Position numbers and translations under genes: made by a program. A DNA stretch of 64,000 nucleotides, taken from assembly GCA_017535665.1 (NCBI GenBank), contig JAFXTS010000029.1, positions 20,172 to 84,171 on the forward strand, read 5' to 3'. Below the pieces are notes generated by a model. That model was not told the origin of the DNA. It saw only the letters and a program-made list of their open reading frames with translations, and ran no database searches. The stretch's first letter is position 1, and every line of letters starts with the position of its first letter. This stretch comes from Bacteroidales bacterium. Lineage in GTDB: Bacteria > Bacteroidota > Bacteroidia > Bacteroidales > WCHB1-69. Below are positions 53,676 to 62,366 of this stretch, piece by piece.

Positions 53676-55643
53676 TTATAAATTACCACCCAACTTACGG
53701 AACCCTCGAATCATCGTCACCAAATCGTTTTTTGCGGTATAGTCGCGGGCATAAAGCTGGTCAGACTTCGTGAGCATCTCATCTGTAAACTGGCAGTTTG
53801 GGAAAGCGTCTGTAGGATGCAGCACCCCAGGTTTGAGTTGTGCCAGCGGACCTTCGGCATAAACTTTCGATAAGCCCACCCAGCTTTTTCTACCCGCTAA
53901 CACACTGAAAATGTTGCGGATAAATCCACCTTTGCGTTTTACAAACCAGATATCGATGACGATGAATAGCAGCAAAATGATAGCGGCCACCACGTCAAAG
54001 GCCCGTTTTTTGCGGCGGTTGGCGGGTTGGGTAATGGAGTGCAAGTCGATGGTGAAGGCCGCCTCGGGCGAGAATATCGAGCTGCTGCCGATGACCGCCA
54101 TACTGCCCTCCGGGGCAATCTTGAACTCCATCTGGCTGGCAGGCAGTTGGCACATCAGGTCGATAATCTGTTCGGAAGAGAGGTTTTTGGAACAGAAGAT
54201 AACCTCGTTGACGCGATACAGGGTGAGTAAATCACTGATCTGAGAGATGTTGCCGATGGCTGGCGGAGTAGTAGGTTTCGCCTCTGTGTCGGTGGTGATG
54301 ATGCCGCAGAAACTACATTTGTCGTCCATCATCCTGACGATGTTGAGCACACGTTCGGCCTCATCGGTGCCGCCCACCACGGCCACGCGCCGCAGTCCCA
54401 CAGGTTTCGAGCCCGACATGCCGTGTGGCAGCAGTTTGGCGATAGAGCGCAGGAGGTTGACGGCGATGAGCGTCCACATCGTGCCCAACAGGATGACGGC
54501 GCGGGAGAAGCGCAACGACTCGGGCAGGAGTGCATAGACAAGCAAGATGATCACCGTGCCGAGGGCGATACCCTGGCTGGCACGTGCCGCACTGAGGGGT
54601 CGCTTGTAGCCCTTGCAAATCCATACCGACAGCAGCCACACCAAGATATAGAGTGGCAGCACGGCATAAAAATAGTGGTGCGGGAATGCGCTCTCACGTC
54701 CAGACAATACGGTATGGTTCCAATATTGTGCGAGGAAGAAAAGTCCAGCGTAGGCCACCAAAGCATCAGCGGCGGGCAGCAACAGTCGGCTGAGAATTCG
54801 CTTCAAGGCTGCCAATGATGCCCTGAACCATATCGCACAGTTAATCAAAAAGTTAAATAACTTCGCATTATTTTTGGAGAAATGCTTGGAAGCGAAAATC
54901 TGCATCGCCTTATAAAACACATGCACATAGTTCAGACTACCTTTCTTCGTGCTTTCTCCTTTATAATGAATGATGCGGGTCTTGGGGAAATAGTAGTTTT
55001 TATAACCGCCCTTCAAAATCCTGTACGACAGGTCGATATCCTCGCCGTACATGAAATAATCCTCATCAAGCAGTCCAATCTTGTCGAGTACGCTCCGACG
55101 CAGCAGCATGAACGCGCCGGACAGCACCTCTACGGAATGAATCTCGTCGTTGCTGAGGTAGGTAAGATGGTAGGTGCCGAATTTGCGGGAGTGCGGAAAG
55201 AGTTTGGAGAGACCGAACAGTTTGTAGAAAGCGACGGAGGGAAGCGGAATGCCGCGTTTCGACTCAGGAAGGAACTCACCTTGTCCGTTCACCATCTTCA
55301 CGCCGAGGCCGCCCGCGTCGGGGGTTTCGTCCATGAAGGCGAGGCACTTCTCGAAGGTGTCTTCCTCCACCACCGTGTCGGGGTTGAGCAGCAGCACGTA
55401 TTCGCCGGTGGATTCACGGATGGCCTGGTTGTTGGCCTTGGCAAAACCCACATTCTTCTTGTTGGCCATTACCCGCACCTGCGGAAACTTCTCCGCGAGC
55501 ATCGCCAAAGAGTGGTCAACGGAGTTGTTGTCCACCACAATCACCTCAGCCTCAATGCCATTGAGGGCTTTATAGACAGAAATAAGAGCCTGCTCCAGAA
55601 AATGCTCGACATTATAATTGACGATGATGATGCTCAGCTTCAT
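53676..55643 (-). CDS. Glycosyltransferase family 2 fused to a degenerate phosphoglycosyltransferase
   Basis: A 655-residue protein. Residues 1-~240 are a GT2 enzyme (LSIIIVNYNVEHFLEQAL, LLNPDTVVEE with DxD-type Asp, GEDIDLSYRILKGGYKNYYFP). Four to five membrane helices follow (about 290-410). Then comes a nucleotide-binding fold (about 415-530, VAVVGGTDEAERVLNIVRMM). The last ~110 residues resemble the polyprenol phosphate sugar-1-phosphate transferase: KKRAFDVVAAIILLLFIV, then SWVGLSK, LKPGVL, and YARDYTAKNDLVTMI. The catalytic DELP-containing loop of that family is missing. The family makes lipid-linked sugars for O-antigen or capsule. The second half probably binds or positions a lipid carrier, or is inactive. 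10 bases after psd. Confidence 0.8.
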   Translation of the reverse strand: MKLSIIIVNYNVEHFLEQALISVYKALNGIEAEVIVVDNNSVDHSLAMLAEKFPQVRVMANKKNVGFAKANNQAIRESTGEYVLLLNPDTVVEEDTFEKCLAFMDETPDAGGLGVKMVNGQGEFLPESKRGIPLPSVAFYKLFGLSKLFPHSRKFGTYHLTYLSNDEIHSVEVLSGAFMLLRRSVLDKIGLLDEDYFMYGEDIDLSYRILKGGYKNYYFPKTRIIHYKGESTKKGSLNYVHVFYKAMQIFASKHFSKNNAKLFNFLINCAIWFRASLAALKRILSRLLLPAADALVAYAGLFFLAQYWNHTVLSGRESAFPHHYFYAVLPLYILVWLLSVWICKGYKRPLSAARASQGIALGTVIILLVYALLPESLRFSRAVILLGTMWTLIAVNLLRSIAKLLPHGMSGSKPVGLRRVAVVGGTDEAERVLNIVRMMDDKCSFCGIITTDTEAKPTTPPAIGNISQISDLLTLYRVNEVIFCSKNLSSEQIIDLMCQLPASQMEFKIAPEGSMAVIGSSSIFSPEAAFTIDLHSITQPANRRKKRAFDVVAAIILLLFIVIDIWFVKRKGGFIRNIFSVLAGRKSWVGLSKVYAEGPLAQLKPGVLHPTDAFPNCQFTDEMLTKSDQLYARDYTAKNDLVTMIRGFRKLGGNL

Positions 55644-55653
55644 GATGCAGATG

Positions 55654-56310
55654 TTAGAAATAGGCCAGCACGGTCTTCTGCGTGCGCACCTTGTCCCCTA
55701 CTTTCACATTCACTTCCGCATTCAGCGGCAGGAACACATCCACACGGGAGCCGAAGCGGATCATGCCCATCTCTTCGCCCTGCTTCACCTGGTCGCCGGG
55801 CTTCGGATAAGAAACGATACGGCGTGCCACAAAGCCGGCAATCTGTCGGAAAAGCACCACATCGTTCTCATTACGGCGCACCACCACGGTATTGTGCTCA
55901 TTGTCCAAAGAAGATTTGGGGAGATGTGCCACAAAATATTTTCCGGGATGGTAGGCCACATATTCGATAGTACCCGCAATCGGATAGAAATTCACATGCA
56001 CGTTATACACCGACATGAACACCGAAATCTTGATACGCGAATCCTTAAAATACTCATATTCAGTCGCTTCTTCAATAGATATCACCGTACCATCGGCAGG
56101 CGACAGCACGCCATTCTCCACCCGGTTGATATGACGCCGCGGCACCCGGAAGAAGCGAATGACCGTATAGAAAGGAAGCAGCAATAGGATGGTCACCACT
56201 GCATTCGCCCAAATACTCAAATCGGTGAAATAGTAGTAGAGAAACAGACAAACTGCCTCTATTACAGCGGCTACGGCTATCGGTATGATTCCCTCCTTAT
56301 GTAGTTTCAT
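55654..56310 (-). CDS. psd: Phosphatidylserine decarboxylase proenzyme
   Basis: From the ATG at 56310 the product is 218 residues (MKLHKEGIIPIAVAAVIEA...). Two membrane segments sit near the N-terminus (about 5-50). The core has VLSPADGTV, NVHVNFYPIAGTIEYVAYHPG and RFGSRVDVFLP, where the GS pair is the self-cleavage site that makes the pyruvoyl cofactor. It turns phosphatidylserine into phosphatidylethanolamine. A longer opening to 56397 contains a -7 box at 56329, so the shorter start is chosen. It leads the minus-strand unit psd-GT2-U32-esterase. Confidence 0.93.
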   Translation of the reverse strand: MKLHKEGIIPIAVAAVIEAVCLFLYYYFTDLSIWANAVVTILLLLPFYTVIRFFRVPRRHINRVENGVLSPADGTVISIEEATEYEYFKDSRIKISVFMSVYNVHVNFYPIAGTIEYVAYHPGKYFVAHLPKSSLDNEHNTVVVRRNENDVVLFRQIAGFVARRIVSYPKPGDQVKQGEEMGMIRFGSRVDVFLPLNAEVNVKVGDKVRTQKTVLAYF

Positions 56311-56328
56311 AGATAAAATTTGAACTTG

Positions 56329-56336
56329 CAAAAATA
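56329..56336 (-). promoter_or_regulatory. Bacteroidota -7 promoter box for psd
   Basis: The minus strand reads TATTTTTG, 18 bases upstream of the ATG at 56310. It decides between the short and long starts of psd. Confidence 0.6.
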
Positions 56337-56356
56337 CATTTTTTTGTTGAATTACA

Positions 56357-56385
56357 CAAAAAAAAAGCCGCCATAGCATGACGGC
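56357..56385 (-). terminator. Rho-independent terminator of the T9SS cargo gene
   Basis: On the minus strand GCCGTCAT pairs with ATGGCGGC (8 bp, one T-G wobble) around GCT, followed by ten T. Confidence 0.85.
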
Positions 56386-56421
56386 CTTTTCGTACAAAAT
56401 TATCGGAAAGAGCGGAACCGA

Positions 56422-58887
56422 TTAGTATTTCATCAATTTGCTGGTGCCCATCAGCACACCCTCGCCCTGCAAGTGGAGCAGGTAAAGACCCGTGCGCAAC
56501 GAGCCCACATTCAGCACATTGCTACCTTCCTGTACCGACTGGCGCAGCACCAGCTGACCGGCGGGATTGTAAATGCGAACCTCCGAGGCCCCTGCCGGTG
56601 CTTCCACCGTCAGCTCGTCAGTTACCGGATTCGGATACAGCACCACCGGACGCAAAGCGTACTCCAGAACGCCCACGTGGAAAGCCAACGTGTAGGTTTT
56701 GGTCAAACTACCACAGGTTACCACCACTGACACTTCGGGATTGCTATTCGTCCAGTCGGGCTGAATGACTTCCACTGTAGCATACTCAGAAACAGGGGTA
56801 GCCGTCACAACAGGAATATTCATCATGTCAGCATAGGTAAGGACATATTCCGTAACGTCAGGTGAGAAACCATCCACAGTGGCGCCATCCACCTGCAAAT
56901 CAGCCAAATCGGCATTGGGTTCCACCAACGTGATGTTAACGGTGTAGGTCTTGCTCAAACCGCTGCAAGTTACCACTACCGTAGCGGTCGAGTTCTCCAT
57001 ACTGGGCTGTGTGATAGCCACTTCACCGATAGTGGAACGCGGGGTGGCGGTCACCACGGGCATCTCCGTACCGAAGTAAATCACATCGTAGGAGGTGACA
57101 GCCGGGTCGAAGCCGGTCACCGTAACGCCATCCACCTGCAAGTCGGCCAAGTCGGCGGTGATTTCAGGAGCGATGGTGAAATGGAGGGTGTACAAGCATG
57201 ACAGAGAGCCACAGGTGACACTGATTTCCGTCAAGGTGTCCACAATGATGGGGGCGATAATGGCCTGCGAGGATACCGTGGTGGCACCCACCTGCACAGC
57301 GGTAAGATTCGTGCCGAACGGCAGTTCGTATTCATAGTCGAACACCAGCGGCTGAAAGTTGGGAATCGGCTCGCCATTGACCGTAATCTGCGAAAGATGA
57401 GCATCTTCTGCCTCCGCAATGATGAACTCAACCGTGTAGGTCTTCTCCAACGTCTCACAAGTCACCAAGATAGTGGCAACCGGATCGGCCAAAGTGGGTT
57501 CGGTAACATTCACTTGCGCGGCATCATTAACCGGAATGGCGGTGATGGTCGGGAAGGAGTGGCCGTATGGCAGCACCTGCGAGTACTGCAGCACCTGCGG
57601 GTTGAAGCCCGCGATGGTCACACCATCAAGCTGCAAGTCAGCGAGATCGGCGCTGATGGCCTCGGCGATGGTGAAATGCACTGTGTAGGTTTTGGACAGC
57701 GAGCCGCAGGTAACCGCGAGAACGGCTGTGGGCGCACTGGCCGTGGGCTGGGTGATGTTCAGCTGGGCGGTAGCGACATCCAGAACAGCGCTCACCACCG
57801 GCAGCTCGGCACCATAGGGCAATGCCACCTCATACTGCATGACGTTGGCATCGAAAGTCGGGGTGACATTGTAGCCGTTGATGGAGTTACCATCCAACAG
57901 AATATCCAACAAGTCAGCACTTTCACGCTCCGCAAAGGTGTAGTTGATGGTGTAGGTGGTGGTGCTGGGGCCTTGTGTCACCACAATAGTGGCCGTAGGA
58001 TTGGACACAGTGGGCTGCGTGATGCTGACCTCACCATTCACAGAAGTAGCCGTAGCCGTCACAGTGGGCATGGCCGAGCCATAAGGAAGTTCAATATTGT
58101 AAGTCAGCGTGTTGGCATCGAAACCGGCCACCGTCTGACCATTGCTCTTCAGGTCGCTCAAGGTAGAAATATACACAAAGTCGATATCATCAATATAAAC
58201 CGCATCACCACTCGTACCACCGCCAGGAGTCTTGTTGGTGGTGAAGGTGATTAGGATGTACTCGGGAGTAGCATTGCCATACGAGTAGCTGAACGGAACC
58301 GAATACTCATGCCAGGTGTTGTCGCCATTGAAGTTGAGCGTGGCCACACCTGTGATATTCACATGGTCGGAGGTTCGGATGGGGTCGCGAACTTCACTGT
58401 TGTTATGCACCACAGCGTTCATTCGAGCCTGGTCGGAGGAGCTGGATATACTCGCTTTCGCCCAGAAATGGATGTAGTCGGGACGGCCGTTGAACGGCTG
58501 ATTGAAACCGGCCTGGTTCGGATAGGTGACATTGTAGTTGGCACTATTCGAGGGACTCATATTTCCCGCATGAATACGGCCCGTAGTCATATTTCCGTTG
58601 GCCACAACACCCATAATGGATGTGGAATAAATACGACAGCTGTGGCTTCCCGCACTGCCGGGACGAGTATCGGATGAGTTCTCGTGGTGCGTCTGCTGTG
58701 CTGATGAACAACCAATGATGAGTGTACACTCTGAAGTACCAAAACTATTCCAATTGGTGGGTTCTGATGAACTTGATGTGCCATCCCACTGCTCAAATCC
58801 ACCATTCGGCAACTGATAAACCTGTGCTTTCAATGCGAAAGGCATCATCAGCATTACCATTCCAATCACTAATAATAATTTTTTCAT
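56422..58887 (-). CDS. T9SS-secreted protein with PCMD-like domain and six cadherin-like repeats
   Basis: An 821-residue protein with a signal peptide (about 1-21). An N-terminal carbohydrate-metabolism-type (PCMD-like) domain (about 22-235) begins LPNGGFEQWDG and ends in GDAVYIDDIDFVYI. Six tandem ~85-residue beta-sandwich repeats then run from about 236 to 745, each with a start like SADLADLQLDGVTIAGF and a LPYGxxxP(T/V)VTA segment. The C-terminal ~75 residues (VVLYPNPVTDELTVEAPAG ... GLYLLHLQGEG) are a T9SS sorting domain. Such proteins are exported across the outer membrane, but ligand and function are not evident. Own -7 box at 58934 and terminator at 56357. Confidence 0.85.
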   Translation of the reverse strand: MKKLLLVIGMVMLMMPFALKAQVYQLPNGGFEQWDGTSSSSEPTNWNSFGTSECTLIIGCSSAQQTHHENSSDTRPGSAGSHSCRIYSTSIMGVVANGNMTTGRIHAGNMSPSNSANYNVTYPNQAGFNQPFNGRPDYIHFWAKASISSSSDQARMNAVVHNNSEVRDPIRTSDHVNITGVATLNFNGDNTWHEYSVPFSYSYGNATPEYILITFTTNKTPGGGTSGDAVYIDDIDFVYISTLSDLKSNGQTVAGFDANTLTYNIELPYGSAMPTVTATATSVNGEVSITQPTVSNPTATIVVTQGPSTTTYTINYTFAERESADLLDILLDGNSINGYNVTPTFDANVMQYEVALPYGAELPVVSAVLDVATAQLNITQPTASAPTAVLAVTCGSLSKTYTVHFTIAEAISADLADLQLDGVTIAGFNPQVLQYSQVLPYGHSFPTITAIPVNDAAQVNVTEPTLADPVATILVTCETLEKTYTVEFIIAEAEDAHLSQITVNGEPIPNFQPLVFDYEYELPFGTNLTAVQVGATTVSSQAIIAPIIVDTLTEISVTCGSLSCLYTLHFTIAPEITADLADLQVDGVTVTGFDPAVTSYDVIYFGTEMPVVTATPRSTIGEVAITQPSMENSTATVVVTCSGLSKTYTVNITLVEPNADLADLQVDGATVDGFSPDVTEYVLTYADMMNIPVVTATPVSEYATVEVIQPDWTNSNPEVSVVVTCGSLTKTYTLAFHVGVLEYALRPVVLYPNPVTDELTVEAPAGASEVRIYNPAGQLVLRQSVQEGSNVLNVGSLRTGLYLLHLQGEGVLMGTSKLMKY

Positions 58888-58933
58888 AATCGTTTTTTTT
58901 TTAGAACAACATTAGGTTTCTGTTTTGCGGCGG

Positions 58934-58941
58934 CAAAATTA
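58934..58941 (-). promoter_or_regulatory. Bacteroidota -7 promoter box for the T9SS cargo gene
   Basis: The minus strand reads TAATTTTG, 46 bases upstream of the start at 58887. Confidence 0.55.
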
Positions 58942-59027
58942 CACCTTTTTTCTAATACGAAATACAGAAAATACAAAATTTTCGATTATCTATTTAATAA
59001 TCAATAAAATAATTTTCTTAATAAATG

Positions 59028-59762
59028 TTAATACACTATTTCAGACATGGCAATATCGGTCTTTTCGGTAGGCACAAAAGGCACTTTTTGGAAGTTAAAA
59101 CAGACTCCGATGGTATGCACATGAGCATGCTGGGCGAGGAACCGGTCGTAATAGCCCTTGCCGCGTCCCAAACGGTTACCCTGATCGTCGAATGCCATGC
59201 CCGGAACCACAATGAGGTCGAAATCGCCCGTGTAGGGTGCGCTGTCGGGCTCAAGGATATTGAAATCACCAGTCACAAAGGAAGTATTCGCATCGAGCGC
59301 CACCGGCACAATGTCATCGCCGACCACCGTGGGCAGCACAATATGCTTGCGATTGCGCCATTTTTCAATCAGTTCAAAGGTACGCACCTCATCGGGAAGG
59401 GAGGCATACAGCAGAATCGTATGGGCTTTCTTGAAAGCGGGATGGCGCTCTAATCGGCTCATAATCTCCCGCGACATCTCGTTGAGCTCATCGGGGAAGC
59501 GCGATTTTTTCATCAGTCGGATGATGCTGCGCAGTTCGGACTTGGTATAATTTTCTGACAGCATCCGCTTTTCGAGCTGCCGCAACTGCGCACGATACTT
59601 TTCGATCTGACCGTTCAAAAAATCTTCGCTGAACTTACTGTCACAGAAACCATTACCCCGTGCCACGTACGACGGGTCATCCATATCTTCCATCAACTCA
59701 ATATAATTTTGAAGATATTGGAGGGTTTCTTTGTATTCGGAAAGGAGAGGAAGGAGGGACAT
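59028..59762 (-). CDS. 5-formyltetrahydrofolate cyclo-ligase with an N-terminal helical extension
   Basis: A 244-residue protein. Residues ~75-244 are the cyclo-ligase: SELRSIIRLMKKSRF start, KAHTILLYASLPDEVRT, FDLIVVPGMAFDDQGNRLGRGKGYYDRFLA with the ATP-binding Gly/Lys motif. It converts 5-formyl-THF to methenyl-THF using ATP. The first ~70 residues (PLLSEYKETLQYLQNYIELM and a Lys/Gln-rich helix) are absent from the ~180-190-residue family norm and look coiled-coil. A start at Met67 is possible, but I see no better ribosome site for it. It follows nqrF across a 7-bp repeat tract. Confidence 0.85.
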   Translation of the reverse strand: MSLLPLLSEYKETLQYLQNYIELMEDMDDPSYVARGNGFCDSKFSEDFLNGQIEKYRAQLRQLEKRMLSENYTKSELRSIIRLMKKSRFPDELNEMSREIMSRLERHPAFKKAHTILLYASLPDEVRTFELIEKWRNRKHIVLPTVVGDDIVPVALDANTSFVTGDFNILEPDSAPYTGDFDLIVVPGMAFDDQGNRLGRGKGYYDRFLAQHAHVHTIGVCFNFQKVPFVPTEKTDIAMSEIVY

Positions 59763-59780
59763 TTTGAACTGAAAGTTGAG

Positions 59781-59908
59781 AGTTAATAGTTAATAGTTAA
59801 TAATTAATAATTAATAGTTGATAATTGATAGTTAAGAAGTTAAGAAGTTAAGAAGTGGAGAATCGTACATTGTAAATTGTAAATTGTACATTATTAATTG
59901 TACATTGT
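59781..59908. repeat. Two blocks of 7-bp AT-rich tandem repeats
   Basis: 59781-59836 is eight consecutive heptamers of the type AGTTAAT (with AATTAAT, AGTTGAT and AGTTAAG variants), followed by two AAGTTAAG octamers to 59852. 59867-59908 is six heptamers of the type ACATTGT/AAATTGT, running into the nqrF stop codon. The stretch separates nqrF from the cyclo-ligase gene and holds no gene. Confidence 0.8.
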
Positions 59909-61143
59909 TAATTTCCAAAGTCGTCGTAGTGGATGTTTTCGGGGGGAACACCGAGGGAGTCGAGCATGTGGAGGACGGCCTGGAGCATCATCGGAGGGCC
60001 ACAGATATAGTATTGAATTTCTTCGGGGGCGGGATGGTCTTTAAGGTACTGATCATAAATGACTTGATGGATGAAGCCTGTCGGACCGGTCCAGTGGTCA
60101 TCGGGCAACGGGTCGGAGAGGGCGACATGGAAGGAGAAGTTGTCGTTTTCGCGCTCAATTTCCTGAAAATCATCCATATAAAACAATTCCTGCAATGAGC
60201 GACCGCCATACCAGAAGGTAGTTTTTCGTTGAGTGTGTAAAGTCTTGAATTGATGGAAGATATGCGAACGCATCGGGGCCATGCCAGCGCCACCGCCAAT
60301 GAACATCATCTCTCCCCTGCCCTCTTCCACGAAGAACTCGCCGTAAGGTCCGGAAACCATCACCTCGTCGCCAGGTTTTAGACTATGGATATAGCTGGAA
60401 GCCACCCCCGGATTCACCTTCTCGAAGGCACCTTTCTTGCGGTTGAAAGGTGGCGTGGCGATACGCACATTGAGCATGATGATCTGATTTTCAGCAGGAT
60501 AATTGGCCATAGAGTAGGCCCTGACGGTATCGCTGCTGTTTTTCATTTTCAGATTGAAAAGTCCCATCTTCTGCCAGTCGGCACGGAATTTTTCTTCTAC
60601 ATTGATATTAGAAAAAGGAACGGTACAAGCCGGAATATCAATCTGTATATAGCCGCCGGAGCGGAAGTCGATATACTCACCTTCAGGCAGTTGCAGCACC
60701 AGTTCCTTGATGAAAGTGGCCACATTGCGGTTGGAAACCACCCTGCATTTCCACTTCTTGATGCCGAAAAACTCCTTGGGGATTTCAATTTCCATATCCT
60801 CGCGCACCTTCACCTGACAGAAGAGCCGGTAATGGTCGGCGGCCATCTTGCGGGAGATATGCGCCAGCTCGGTGGGCAGAATCTCGCCACCACCCGACAG
60901 CACCTTACCTTTGCAGGTGCCACAGCTGCCGCCCCCGCCGCAGGCCGACGGCACAAAGACCTTCTCGTCCGACAACGCCTGCAACAACGAACAGCCGCGC
61001 TCGTGTTCCACCTCCTTCTCGCCATTGATGCGGATCTTCACCTTCCCGGCCGGCACTAACTTCCTGCGGGCGAAAAGCAACATCGCCACCAGGATCCAAA
61101 TCACCACCAGCGCAATCCCTAAAGCTATCAGCATCGTCTTCAT
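59908..61143 (-). CDS. nqrF: Na+-translocating NADH:quinone oxidoreductase subunit F
   Basis: A 411-residue NqrF. It has an N-terminal membrane helix (5-25), a 2Fe-2S ferredoxin domain (Cys68, Cys74, Cys77 in ACGGGGSCGTC and Cys109) and a ferredoxin-NADP-reductase-like module. In that module RAYSMANYP binds FAD, GGGAGMAPMRSHIF and YYICGPPMM bind NADH, and it ends DDFGN. It takes electrons from NADH into the complex. The last gene of nqrCDEF, 15 bases after nqrE. The reductase module separates this from Rnf. Confidence 0.96.
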   Translation of the reverse strand: MKTMLIALGIALVVIWILVAMLLFARRKLVPAGKVKIRINGEKEVEHERGCSLLQALSDEKVFVPSACGGGGSCGTCKGKVLSGGGEILPTELAHISRKMAADHYRLFCQVKVREDMEIEIPKEFFGIKKWKCRVVSNRNVATFIKELVLQLPEGEYIDFRSGGYIQIDIPACTVPFSNINVEEKFRADWQKMGLFNLKMKNSSDTVRAYSMANYPAENQIIMLNVRIATPPFNRKKGAFEKVNPGVASSYIHSLKPGDEVMVSGPYGEFFVEEGRGEMMFIGGGAGMAPMRSHIFHQFKTLHTQRKTTFWYGGRSLQELFYMDDFQEIERENDNFSFHVALSDPLPDDHWTGPTGFIHQVIYDQYLKDHPAPEEIQYYICGPPMMLQAVLHMLDSLGVPPENIHYDDFGN

Positions 61144-61158
61144 CCCTTCACCCTCCTT

Positions 61159-61770
61159 CTAAAATCCTAAAAATGCCATAAATGCCAAGCCTAACAGGCC
61201 GGTGATGATATAGGCTATCCCATTGCCCTGCAATCCTTTAGGAATGTCGGAATAGCGCAAACGCTCACGGATGGCCGCAAACGCCACGATGGCCAGCAGC
61301 CAGCCCACGCCAGATCCCACCGCATAAGAGAAACTGTGCGCCACTGTCGGGAAATGCCGCTCCTGCATGAAGAGCGAACCGCCCAGAATAGCGCAGTTGA
61401 CTGCTATCAGCGGCAAAAAGATGCCTAACGCCTGATAGAGCGCGGGCGAAAATTTCTCAATCACCATCTCCAGCAACTGCACCATGGCAGCGATGACGGC
61501 AATGAAAATGATAAGCGAAAGGAACGAGAGGTCAACACCCGCCAATGAAACACTCATCCACGACAAAGCACCAGCTTGCAGCAGATACTTGTCAATCAGA
61601 TAGTTGACAGGTACAGTCACGGTAAGCACGAAGCACACGGCGATACCCAAACCGAGGGCGGTCTTCACATTCTTGGAGACGGCCAAATAGGAGCACATCC
61701 CCAAAAAGTAGGCGAACACCATATTGTCGATCAGCGCCGACCGCACGAAAAGCTCACCCAACCCGCTCAT
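61159..61770 (-). CDS. nqrE: Na+-translocating NADH:quinone oxidoreductase subunit E
   Basis: A 203-residue membrane protein with six segments. [29 protein letters not shown] and [25 protein letters not shown], with the conserved Cys pair shared with NqrD, are NqrE-typical. The NqrD/NqrE pair forms an inverted-topology channel with an iron centre between them. It overlaps nqrD by 4 bases (ATGA). Confidence 0.95.
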   Translation of the reverse strand: MSGLGELFVRSALIDNMVFAYFLGMCSYLAVSKNVKTALGLGIAVCFVLTVTVPVNYLIDKYLLQAGALSWMSVSLAGVDLSFLSLIIFIAVIAAMVQLLEMVIEKFSPALYQALGIFLPLIAVNCAILGGSLFMQERHFPTVAHSFSYAVGSGVGWLLAIVAFAAIRERLRYSDIPKGLQGNGIAYIITGLLGLAFMAFLGF

Positions 61771-62366
61771 TTTACCTTATTTTGTTTAGCATTCAAAATC
61801 CATATCAACACACCCACGATGATGAGCGCCATCGGCGGCAGAATCATCAGTCCGTTGTTCATGTAGCCGGCTTCGTAAAACGCCTGCGGCACCACTTGGC
61901 AGCCCCAAAGCGTTCCAGAACCCAACAGCTCGCGAATCGTGCCCACTACCACCAGCACGAGTCCATAGCCCAGTCCGTTCATCAAACCGTCGATGAACGA
62001 CGGCACCGGCGGGTGCGACAGGGCGAAGGCCTCCAGCCGTCCCATGATGATGCAGTTGGTGATGATGAGTCCCACAAAAACCGAGAGCATCCGACTGATT
62101 TCAAAGACGTAAGCCTGCAAAAATTGGTCCACAGCAATCACCAACGAGGAGACCACCAGCAATTGAACCATTATTCTAACACGTGACGGTATAGTATTGC
62201 GTAACAGCGAGATAATCAAATTCGACAATGCGCACACAACCGTCACCGAGAGGGCCATCACCACGGCCGGTTTCAGCTGGGCGGTAACGGCCAAAGCCGA
62301 GCATACGCCGAGCACCTGCACGAGGATGGGATTCTCTTTCGATAAGGGTCCGAGGTACTTTTTCAT
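61767..62366 (-). CDS. nqrD: Na+-translocating NADH:quinone oxidoreductase subunit D
   Basis: A 199-residue membrane protein: [35 protein letters not shown] at the start and [20 protein letters not shown] carry the conserved NqrD/RnfE cysteines. Partner of NqrE. It overlaps nqrC and nqrE by 4 bases each, so the three are translationally coupled. Confidence 0.95.
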   Translation of the reverse strand: MKKYLGPLSKENPILVQVLGVCSALAVTAQLKPAVVMALSVTVVCALSNLIISLLRNTIPSRVRIMVQLLVVSSLVIAVDQFLQAYVFEISRMLSVFVGLIITNCIIMGRLEAFALSHPPVPSFIDGLMNGLGYGLVLVVVGTIRELLGSGTLWGCQVVPQAFYEAGYMNNGLMILPPMALIIVGVLIWILNAKQNKVK

